Of a stretch of 64,000 bases of DNA, positions 22,932-32,320 are shown piece by piece. The position numbers were made by a program, and so were the translations under genes. The notes beneath the pieces were generated by a model that worked only from the letters and a program-made list of their open reading frames with translations, ran no database searches and was not told the origin of the DNA. This stretch comes from Avena insularis. Taxonomy: Eukaryota; Streptophyta; Magnoliopsida; Poales; Poaceae. Every line of letters begins with the position of its first letter. The stretch's first letter is position 1. The stretch covers positions 71,658,253 through 71,722,252 of the forward strand of contig CM042688.1 in the NCBI GenBank assembly GCA_023614405.1, given 5' to 3'.

Positions 22932-24053
22932 CTATGCAGGGTCAAGGTTGGAAGCCACAAATGTTGTTTTTGCCGGGTCGACGGGGTGGAGCTGTACTTC
23001 TTTTGTGTCCGTCACCGTGTCAAAAGCCTGATCGGTATTGGCACGCGCTACTTCCAATGGTCGTGTGTCTGCTAAAGTTTTGAGTTGTTCAAACTCCGTT
23101 GCCATCCCGAAAGATTCAGAAATTTTGTTGAACTCTCGATCACAACTATTGGCACGTGTGAAGCTTCCTCTTACTGTGATGATCCCCTTTGGTGCTGGCA
23201 TTTTCATTATTAGGTACACATAATGCGGTACTGCCATAAACCGTGCGAAGGTTAGCCGTCCCAGGATCACATGATATTGTGATGGCCAGTCCATGACTTC
23301 GAACTCGAGTTTTTCTTGCCTGAAATTTACTTTGGAACCAAAAACAACGTCAAGAAATACTTTGCCTAAAGGAATTTCGGCTTTACCTGGTACTATTCCG
23401 TGGAAAGATGTTTCTGTTGGCACGAGATTGTCTAATGGGTAGCCTATTATTCTTAGCGTTTTTGCGTAGATCAGATTTATGCTGCTTCCTGCATCCATGA
23501 ATACCTTGCTCATATCGAAACCGCCAATTTGTGCTTCTACTATCAAGGCTGAATGGCCTGGTCGTGGGACCCGAAGCGGGTGATCAGCTCTGCTAAATGT
23601 GATTTCTTGCTCGGACCAGTGAAGATATTCGGGTGTGGTTGATGTTGCTGTTTCCACCATATTGATTTGTCTTGTGATGAGCTTCTGAATTCTGTTGGAT
23701 GGATGCCCTTTCTGAATCATGGACATTGCTCCTTTTTTCGTAGGGTACTCGTTGTTTTGATCATTTGTGTTTTGTGGTGGTACCGCTGGTGGTGGTGCGC
23801 CAGTGGCTAAAGCGCCAAGCGTAGATGCATATCCTCGGTTTGCCGCTTTGGTTGCCTTTGCATTACAAAACTCCTGCATCTTCAGGAATGTTCGACAGTC
23901 TTTCATGAGGTGGTTAGATTGTCGTCTGCCTGCTGAGTCGATGTAAAAATGCATATTACAGGGTCCTTCTAGCATTTGCACCGCAGACATAGGTGGGTCT
24001 CGTGCTCTTGGCTGATACCGCTGTGTGGACTGGCTTCCTCTGACGTCGTCCAT
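22932..24053 (-). pseudogene. gag C-terminus and aspartic protease of T1 (373 codons, open)
   Basis: The frame begins with the gag tail. CNMHFYIDSAG and SNHLMKDCRTF form a zinc-knuckle-like C/H/H/C arrangement. At about residues 185-200 the retropepsin active site FMDAGSSINLIY is intact (D-A-G), followed by the hydrophobic flap and core, including YHVILGRLTFARFM. This enzyme cleaves the polyprotein. The segment is open end to end but depends on a broken gag-pol, so it is a domain remnant rather than a gene. Confidence 0.8.
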
Positions 24054-26274
24054 GTTCTAGCGGTATCCACCATTATGGTTGTTGCTTCTGTTATTACCTT
24101 CACCCGAAAAACCTACTGCGGTGTAACTTGGTCCCGTGTTTCCATCATTATTCCTTCTTCTTCTATCATTGCCGCGCTTATCCCTGTCTTCTTCGAGTGA
24201 TCGCGCGCGCTTATTAGGCAACACGTCCCCCCTATTAGCCCAGTGATTTGCTATTTCCATTAGCTGTGAGATCATTTTGGGTTTAACCCGTCCCAGTTCT
24301 TCTATGAATTCTCGGCGACGGAGATCGTCGTTGAAGGCATCGATGGCCCTTTCGTCGCATATGGACTCAGCTGAGTTTTTGATGATATTCCATCGCTGGA
24401 TGAATGCTCTTATTGATTCCTGAGATTTTTCTTACACGCTCGCAACTGCTCCAAGGATGCTGGTCGTTTAAATGTGGATTGGAAGTGTCAGATGAACTTA
24501 TCTTCCAGGTCGTTCCAGCTACCGATGGAATCTTCGGGTAACTGCCTAAGCCATGACCTTGCGGCACCAGTAAGATGTAGTTGCAGGCTTTGCATTGCGG
24601 TAGTTGTGGAGCCGCCCTATAATTTGATAGTGGCCAGATAATCTGCTAACCAAGCTTCGGGTTCCTGGAGCCCGTCGTACTTGTGGCAGTCGTGTGGAAG
24701 TTTGAAATCCTTGGGTACTGATGTCTTGCGAATCCGCTGCGTGAAACAGCTAGCCCCGTATAGATCGTGATCGTCTTCGTCGTATCCATCATGATATCGT
24801 CGGCTGCGGTTTTCATCCCTTGATCCCTCGCTCCTGTGTTGCGTGTTGTCGTTTCTTGTGTTACTTTGCAGCTCGGGTCCTACAAGATGCACCTGGTGTG
24901 GCGATCGAGATCGTCAGGTGTGTCCCACTTGCCGAGGACTGCTGTGATGTTGTGGGGATCTATCGGGTTGTCGCGTGATTCCTTGCTCTGCTTCCGCAAG
25001 AGAGGCTCCCACCATGCCAAGGTTCATCAGGGCAGAGCAATGGAGGGCCGCTCGAGGATCATCAGGTGCGGGCTGAGTGGTGAGTAGATATGTTTGCGCA
25101 GCCACAATGGCTGCTTGAGCTATTTTCGCCTTGATGTTTCCTGCTTGGTCAATTGACATGAATGATAGGTCGAGATCTCGGATGAGTCCACTTGTTTCTG
25201 CTTTAGGGATATGTTGCAGTCGAGATGTTGCCCTTCTTGGTGGTGCTCCTCCTGTTATGCTCCCTGATCCCTGAGTAGAGCTTAACTGTTCTCATCGTAA
25301 GCTGGATTCGTCGACTGACCTTTTCCTTTTGTCAAGTTGCCTCTGCATCCTATGTAGGTCTCTCTTCTCGTGGTGAAGCAGGTACTGGTATGCTAGTAGA
25401 TCCTCATGTGAAGCATCCGCTGTCATTAGAACTGCTCCCGAAATTGCCTCCCTTGCTTTTTGCCATGCCAATGCTGGTAGCTAAAGTCCTTGTCTCTCTC
25501 CTCCATGCGGTTCTCCGCCTCTTCCTCGGACTATGCGATTATCTGCTATTTCTCCTCTGTTTTCGTGGTCTCCTTCATTGTCGTGATTTCCTGCATTGTC
25601 ATTTGATAAAATATCGTCAGGGTTGAGGATAGGATTACCGTTTTCATTGCGTGGTGTTGAGGTATCCCCATTGATCATGTACACTTGGTGGCGTGTTATG
25701 CATGGTATGATGGCGTCATCTTATGCTTCAAAGGATGTGCTGATAATATTCTGATATTGTATTTCTAGATAGATCTTCACCATCCTTTCTTCGAAGTCGA
25801 TGTTTTCGCTGCTTTCTTCGGGTTCTGAATTTGTCGGGTTTGATTAGCGTGGTGGGGTTGGCTGATGACCTGGCCCAAGGGAGAGATTACCGTGAAGTCT
25901 ATCAAGATCCCCTAGATCCATCTCAATTCGCTCGCCTTCTTCGCCTGCTTCAATTTGTGCTCTGACATCCGTGGAGGATCCGACGGAAGATGTCGGTGCC
26001 GCCGTAGGCGCAGGTTTTGCACCGACAGTTCTGATGTGATCAGGGCCGAAGGGTGCGATTCTTGCGGCTCATCTACTTGGAAGTGGAAGCTTCCGATGAT
26101 TAGATCAGATCCTCCATTGAAATTGGCGGGTACCAATACAGGGGTGGGCGGGCGTGGATCTGCTTTTGTCCAGTTGATGCTTGGAGGAGAGCGGTCTGCC
26201 GAATCCGTGGTTCTGGCATTCAGGTTTCCCACAGATAGCACCAATTGACAAGGGGTAACCTCAGCAATGCCCAT
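24054..26274 (-). pseudogene. gag region of T1 (frames broken)
   Basis: The region opens with a 120-codon frame starting inside the LTR (MGIAEVTPCQ, 26274-25912). Stops then divide pieces such as YQYLLHHEKRDLHRMQRQ (about 25300-25400, heptad-like) and DLYGASCFTQRIRKTSVPKD (about 24700-24770). The capsid-like core PEAWLADYLATIKL and GAARSWLRQLPEDSIGSW follows, ending with LEQLRAC. Lesions include stops replacing Q (TAG after ATIKL), the TGA at 24488-24490, and a one-base loss near 24430. Homologous gag occurs in plus orientation in element A. Confidence 0.75.
26228..26243 (-). other. Primer-binding site of T1
   Basis: The minus strand reads TGGTGCTATCTGTGGG two bases after the LTR end. It is not the common tRNA-Met site but resembles the tggcgcc..gtgggg type used by Tat/Athila elements. 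Confidence 0.7.
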
Positions 26275-26652
26275 GGTGATGGACTTGGGGTTTCGTGGAA
26301 AAGAGAACGCTGGGGATTTTGTCAGATGTTCACGGAAACACTGGAATCAAAGTCGCCTGAATATTGAGTAATCACACTATTACAAGTTGTCCTCTAGATT
26401 TCAGTACCCTCGCTTGGGCTTCTCCCTTCCTATATATATAATAGGTCGGGTCTCAAAGCTGTATGCGGATAGGTTTCATACACGCGTAATTACAATACCA
26501 ACAGAATGTCGGTTCATAGTCTTTTTCCTAATATAATCAAAGTCTTTGTCGGTTGCTTCCTTGGGCTGTTATCTGAAACCTTTATGGGTCGTAAGCCTTT
26601 ACCCAATATAGGGTAGCGAATCATAGTTATCCGAGTAATCATACCTATGTCA
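26246..26652 (-). repeat. 5' LTR of T1
   Basis: On the minus strand it starts TGACATAGGTATG and ends GGTTACCCCTTGTCA, next to the primer site. A TATA-like run lies at 26431-26443. Near its 3' end is an ATG (minus 26272-26274) from which an open frame crosses the LTR end into the internal domain. Confidence 0.9.
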
Positions 26653-26996
26653 GTCGTAATGCCCTTACTACATATTGCATCTGCACCAATAATGATTATG
26701 TTGTTATTAAGAGTGAGCCAACAAGGTTCACAGTGAAGTGCCCATACAAGAGTTGTAGGTGGAGGATGCATGCATCCACTATGCTCACGAGTAGTTTGGT
26801 TCTGGTATTACAACCAGTTGTGTATTTTAGATCATTGTGTAGAATTTGTTAACTATACCTGACATTTTCATTATGTTTCAGATAAAAGGTAATCAGTTCG
26901 AACATTCTTGTCCACCTCAAGGGTGACAACCAAAGGACAAAACAAAACTAGCAAAGGCTAGGTGATTGGCAAATGCAATCATTGATTGGATGAGAG
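26653..26996 (+). pseudogene. Mutator-like transposase, continuation right of T1, truncated
   Basis: Directly after T1 the MuDR DNA-binding domain resumes: RNALTTYCICTNNDY, RFTVKCPYK and CRWRMHAST. A probable short intron (about 26812-26880, acceptor gtttcag) is followed by FEHSCPP, supplying the EH..C zinc-binding end. TKLAKAR-stop-LANAIIDWMR follows; the stop at 26963-26965 is again TGG to TGA. The catalytic DDE half is absent because the sequence changes to Tat-like gag at about 26996. Confidence 0.82.
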
Positions 26997-27120
26997 GATC
27001 TAAGGGAATCCACACCTCAGCCGATGAACATATAAGAAAGGTAATCGGCTCATCTGGAAAATCCACACCTCAGCCGATGAACATAGAAGAAAGCTGTGGA
27101 AACTCCGCGGATCTAAGGGA
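26996..27120. repeat. Breakpoint with short direct repeats between MULE-1 and element A
   Basis: The 34-base segment at 27007-27040 recurs at 27060-27093 with one mismatch, and ggatctaaggga at 26996-27007 recurs at 27109-27120. These are pieces of the adjacent element A copied into the junction, the pattern of templated filler DNA at a repaired break. Confidence 0.75.
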
Positions 27121-27778
27121 TCTGGCCAATCTATACGATGGTCTCTCCTCCGGGTTATACAAGAAGCTAACGCCGCTACGCGACTCAAGCCCGGCAAGCA
27201 TCGAACTCGACGAAACTGAGGAAAGCACCGACTCTAGAATCAGGAAGGCCGAATCTTACCCGAAATAGAATCCGTGGGACTTCACTGGTTTCCAAGACAG
27301 TGTCTCTTATGGATATCATAATGATGGTAGCAACCTATACACGACGCATCATCAAGTATGTGCGATCATTGGAGAAGGAACCTCAACACCTCGAGACTCC
27401 AACGGTAACCTGATGCTTGCCCCAATGATATTCTACTAGATGACGATGCAAGACACCACAAGAACGGGGAGAATCCCCCAATAATCCCATTATACAAGGA
27501 AGGGAAGGAGCACACGATGGTGAGCGGCTAACACTTTGGCTGCCACTGGAAACATGGCAGAAGGAAAGATACGCTATCTCAGGTAGGGTACCAATGACGG
27601 GAGATGCTACGCTCGAAGAACTGATGGCCTATCAGTACCTCCTTCACCACAAAATAAAGGATCTGCATAGGTTGCAGAGGCAATTCGACGAAAGGAAAAG
27701 GCCATCCGATGAATCCAGTCTATGGCAAACATAGCTGACCTCCAACCGTGGATCCGGTAGCATAACCGGAGGAGCACC
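27060..27778 (+). pseudogene. Element A (Tat-like), first part of gag, 5' end lost
   Basis: The plus strand reads DLRDLANLYDGLSS and later AYQYLLHHKIKDLHRLQRQF, matching T1 gag at about 25300-25400. It stops at ggagcacc (27778), where T1 continues into the same frame. The LTR, primer site and extreme N-terminus are missing. The remainder of element A is at 49260-55649; about 465 bases present in T1 are missing between the two parts. Confidence 0.78.
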
Positions 27779-29527
27779 TGTTGGAGATATGCCCAAGAGG
27801 CAATAGTTAAGTGATTATTATTATATCTTTGTGTTTATGATAAATGTTTACATTCCATGTTATAATTTTATTAATAGGAAACACTAATACTTGTGTGTTT
27901 TGTAAACATAAAAGAGTCCCTAGTAAGCCTCTTGTTAAGACTAGCTTGTTGAGTAATAGACGATCATGGTTTCCTAATCATGGACATTAGATGTTATTAA
28001 TAACAAGATCATATCATTAGGAGAATGATGTGATGGACACACACCCATAGTAAGCATAGCATAAGATCAAGTCATTAAGTTCATTTTCCTACAAGCTTTC
28101 AAATACATAGTAACCTAATCCTTCGACCATGAGATCATGTTAATCACCATCATTGAATGAGTGCTTTGATGACATCAAATGCCACTTCATAACTGGGTGG
28201 TTATAAAGGTGGCATTAGTTATTCTGAAAGTATGTGTTGAAGCGCATGGATCAAGAATATGATTTGTCCATCCTAATGACGGATATATATATATATACTA
28301 TGGGCCCTCTCGGTGGAATGTCATCCAATTGGCTTACAAGCATGTGACTAGGTCACAAGGGATGTCATATCACGGTACGAGTAAAGAGTACTTATCGGTA
28401 AGGAGGTTGAACTAGGTATGGAGATACCGATGATCAAACCTCGGATAAGTAGAGTATCGCGTGACAAATGGAATCATTATCGTATGTTAATTGTTCTTTT
28501 GATCATGAAGTTATCATTTAATATGTGGGAGCCATTATGGATCTCCAGGTCCCGCTGTTGGTTATTGATCAGAGAGGTGTCTCAATCATGTCTGCATAGT
28601 TCATTAACCGTAGGGTGAAAAACTTAAGGTTCGATGTTGTTTAAGTAGATATGGAATTTGAGTTGGAGACCGAATGTTGTTCGGAGTCTAGGATAGGATC
28701 CAGGACATCATGAGGAGGTTTAGAATAGTCTGGAGAATAAGGTTCATATAATGGAAGTCATCTTCCGGGGTTCGGAAAAGTTTTCGGTATTTTGACCGGA
28801 GGTTCTAGAAGGTTTTAAAGGGCCACCAGTGGGCCCACCACCCCGGGAGGAGCCACAGGGTTGAGGGAATGTTGCGGGGTCCCATGGGGTAGTCACATCT
28901 GGCCAAGAATCCCAAACCAGCTAGCCCCATATGGATAAGTATAAATCCCTAAAAAATAGGGGATATGACTTGGGGGGGAGGAAACTTCCCCCCTTCCCAT
29001 GTGCCGGCCTAGAGGTGGAGGGTAAAGGGGGGCAGCCCTAGCCGCACCCCTCTATATAAAGAGGGGAGGGGAGGGCACACCCTTGCCCCTTAACCTCAAC
29101 CCTAGCCTCCACCCTCCTCTTTCTCCTCCTCCTGCTCCAGCTTAGGCAAAGCCCTGCAGGATTCTCTCCTCCACCACCACCACCATGCCATCGTGCTGCT
29201 GGGATTCCGAGGGGATATACTACCTCTGCTACCTGCTGGAACAAGGAGATGAAGGTCTTCATCAAATCTGTATGTGTGATCGAGTGCGGAAGCATTGCCG
29301 GAAGCGGCACCGAAAGGATCGTCAACGCAATCTTGAGATCAACAAATGATCGATTACATCAACCACAAGATCCGATCTCGTTAATGCTTTGAATCTTCAA
29401 GGGTTGTTCTCATCTATCTCGTTGCACCTATCTTGTAGATTAGATCTTGGCTTTTCCATAGATTGGATCATGGTTTTGTTTGTTCCTGTGGTAGAATTTT
29501 TTTGTTTTACATGCTACGAATCCTACA
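27779..29527 (+). repeat. 5' LTR of the Copia element (1749 bp)
   Basis: It runs from tgttggag to cctaca, next to the primer site, and its length is normal for the BARE/Angela group. A TATA box tatataaa lies at 29053-29060 after a GC-rich stretch, the usual place for the LTR promoter. Confidence 0.88.
29053..29060 (+). promoter_or_regulatory. TATA box of the Copia LTR
   Basis: The sequence tctatataaagagg lies about 470 bases before the LTR end, matching the promoter position in BARE-type LTRs. Confidence 0.65.
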
Positions 29528-29528
29528 G

Positions 29529-29541
29529 TTGTATCAGAACC
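29529..29541 (+). other. Primer-binding site of the Copia element, mutated
   Basis: The sequence ttgtatcagaacc stands where tggtatcagagcc is expected, one base after the LTR end. Both changes are in G positions, so priming would be weakened. Confidence 0.75.
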
Positions 29542-30734
29542 GTGTCTATGCGTAGATCTGTTGCACAAGTAGAACACAATGGTTTTGTGGGCGTTGAAGC
29601 TTTTGTTGTCATTTTATTTGCGTGTACTTTGCATCTTGCGGGATGGTGGGATGAAGCAGACAGGGCTAACCTTACATGTCAGTGCACATGAGACTTGGTC
29701 CACGCTCGACGTGCAACTTGCATTGCACAAGTGGATTTGCGGGTGTCTGTCTCTCTCACCATAGTTAAGATCCAATTTACATTTTTCATCTGACAACACT
29801 TGTATCAGCTTTATGGTTCTTGTTCGTAGGTAAGAACAGTTCTTATTCGAAAGCCCCAAGCCACGTAAAATATGCAAAGAAAATTAGAGGTGTCTAACTT
29901 GTTTTTGCAGGGCATGTGATGTGATATGTCCATGATGAGATTGTGATTATATTTGATGTATGATATGATCTTTATTGTAATATGGCAACCGGCGGGAGAC
30001 TAATGGTTGTCTTTAAATTTATTAAGACATGCGTGTCAATTCATCATGTAATAGCTTTATTCCAAGTAGTTGTAATAGTTGCTGTTAGTGATGGACAACC
30101 ATGAATCGGCGCCACTAACCTTGATGCCAAGCTAGTGATGATGGATATCATGTTTGTGCTTTGGAGATGGAGATCAAAGGCACAAGAAGAAAGGCCATAT
30201 CATATCACATATTATCAATTGCATGTGATGTTAATCATTTATGCATCTTGTATTGCTTAGATCGCAACGGTAACATTATAAGATGATCTCTCTCACTAAA
30301 TATCAAGTAATAAAGTGTTTCTCCTTAGTAGGCACCATTGCTAAGACTCATCATTTCGAAGCATCTCGTGATGATCGAGTGTTATAGATCCTACGTGTGC
30401 ATACAACTGGTGCAAGCCAGATTTGCACATGTGGATACTAAGGTTAAACTTGACGAGCCTAGCATGTATAGACATGGCCTCAGAACACGGAATACCGAAA
30501 GGTAAAGCATGAGTCATATGAATGATGTGATGAACATGTTGATTGTTCTCCTTTGAAGCTACATATTATCTCGTGAAGATGGGACTTGGTGTAGTGGATT
30601 TGGTTCGTGTAGTCACTAAGGCAATGTGAGGGATGTTGTTTTGAGTGGGAGTTCACCTAGTTAATTTAAGAATTAAATTTGAACTCAATTTGTCATAAAC
30701 TCAATTTGACGACCCTGTGACGTATGAGGAATAA
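29542..30734 (+). other. Leader and collapsed gag/integrase region of the Copia element
   Basis: About 1.2 kb lie between the primer site and the RT. I find no gag zinc knuckle, protease or integrase motif and no long frame. The sequence resembles the non-coding leader of BARE-like elements joined to a short tail before RT. Confidence 0.55.
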
Positions 30735-32253
30735 ATGATGAGCCCAGATTCCAACAAATGGCAAGAAGCCATGAAATATGAAATCGGATCCATGTACGAA
30801 AACCAAGTATGGACTTTGGTGGACCTACCTGATGGCCACAAGGCTATCAAGAACAAATGGATTTTCAAAAAGAAAAATAGACGTTTATGGTAATGTTACT
30901 GTCTATAAAGCTCGACTTGTCACGAAAGGGTTCCGACAAATTCAAGGAGTTGACTACAATGAGACTTTCTCACCGGTAGTGAAGCTAAAGTCTGTGAGGA
31001 TTTTGTTAGCAATCACTGCATTTTTCGATTATGAGATTTGGAAGATGGATGGCAAAACGGTCTTCCTTAATGGTGATATTGAGGAAGAGTTCTATATGGT
31101 ACAACCCAAAGGTTTTGTCAATCATAAAGATGCTGACAAGGTATGCAAGATTTTGCACTCCATTTATGGACTGAAGCAAGCTTCTCGGAGCTAGAATCAA
31201 TGTTTTGATAAGGTGATCAAAAACTTTGGATTTATACAAACTTTTGGAGAAGCTTGTATTTACAAGAAAGTGAGTGGGAGCTCTATAACATTCCTAGTAC
31301 TATATGTGGATGACATATTATTGATTGGGAATGACATAGAACTACTTGAAAGTGTCAAAGCCTATTTGAATAATAGTTTTTCAATGAAGGATCTTGGTGA
31401 AGTAACATACATTTTAGGCATCAAGATTTGTAGAGATAGATCAAGACGCTTAATAGCGCTTTCACAAAGTACATACCTGGACAAGGTTCTAAAGAGGTTT
31501 AGAATGGAAGAAAGCAAGAAAGGGTTCTTGCCCATGTTGCCAGGTAAGACCTTGAGTAAAACTCAAAGTCCAGCTACGGCAGAAGAAAGAGAAAGGATGA
31601 GCAAAATCCCCTATGCCTCAGCCATAGGTTCTGTCATGTATGCCATGCTGTGTATGAGACCGGATATCGCACATGCTGTTAGTTTGACCAGCAGATATCA
31701 AAGTGATCCTAGAGTGGAACATTGGACAACGGTCAAAAATATCCTAAAGTACCTGAAGAGGACTAAGGATATGGTTCTTTCTTATGGAGGTGACGAAGAT
31801 CTTGTTGTAAATAGTTACACTGATGCTAGTTGGAACACCGATCCGGATGACTCAAAGTCACAGTCTAGATACGTATTTATTTTGAATGGTGCAGCAGTGA
31901 CCTAGAGGAGTGCCAAGCAAAGCATTGTGGCAAAATCTTCAAATGAATCAGAATACATAGCTGCTTCGGAGGCTGCACAAGAAGCGATATGTATGAAGGA
32001 TTTCATTACTGAGCTTGGTGTGGTTCCTAGTGCGTTGGACCCGATGGCCATCTATTGTGACAACATGGGTGCCATAGCTAATGCAGAGGAGCAAAGGTCA
32101 CACAAGAAGCTGAAGCACATCAAGCTACGTTTTCATTATATTCGCGAATATGTCCAAGATGGTGACATAAATATTTGCAAAGTACACATAGATCTGAATG
32201 TGGCGGATCCAATGACTAAACCTCTCCCTAGAGCAAAACATGACCAACACTAG
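30735..32253 (+). pseudogene. Copia reverse transcriptase-RNase H, with frameshift and two stops
   Basis: The order of blocks is normal: KWQEAMKYEI, NKWIFKKK, YKARLVTKGF, YNETFSPVVK, QASRS, the catalytic YVDDILLIG (about 31300-31325), then the RNase H with YTDASW, ESEYIAASEA and HIKLRFHYIRE. The end is MTKPLP. Lesions: a one-base gain in an A run near 30870, TAG at 31192-31194 where the family has W (QASRSW), and TAG at 31903-31905 where it also has W. The other coding domains of Copia pol are missing. Confidence 0.88.
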
Positions 32254-32320
32254 AATGCCATGGGTGTTCTAGTACATTACCATGTAATATAGATTATTGA
32301 CTCTAGTGCAAGTGGGGGAC

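Larger units (their letters stand above)
18347..26652 (-). mobile_element. Element T1: complete Tat-like Gypsy retrotransposon inserted in the MULE transposase
   Basis: The 404- and 407-bp LTRs (18347-18750, 26246-26652) flank an internal domain that reads gag, protease, RT, RNase H, a second RNase H and integrase on the minus strand. Flanking gtctt (18342-18346) and gtcgt (26653-26657) are a 5-bp target duplication with one change. The second RNase H between RT and integrase and the TGGTGCTATCTGTGGG primer site point to the Tat lineage. By eye the LTRs differ by about twenty substitutions, mostly transitions, plus a few indels. Stops and frameshifts in gag and RT make the copy defective. Confidence 0.9.

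Noticed and set aside
29389..29691. 100-codon plus-strand frame across the Copia LTR end
   Set aside because: It spans the LTR/primer-site boundary and shows no domain; chance frame.
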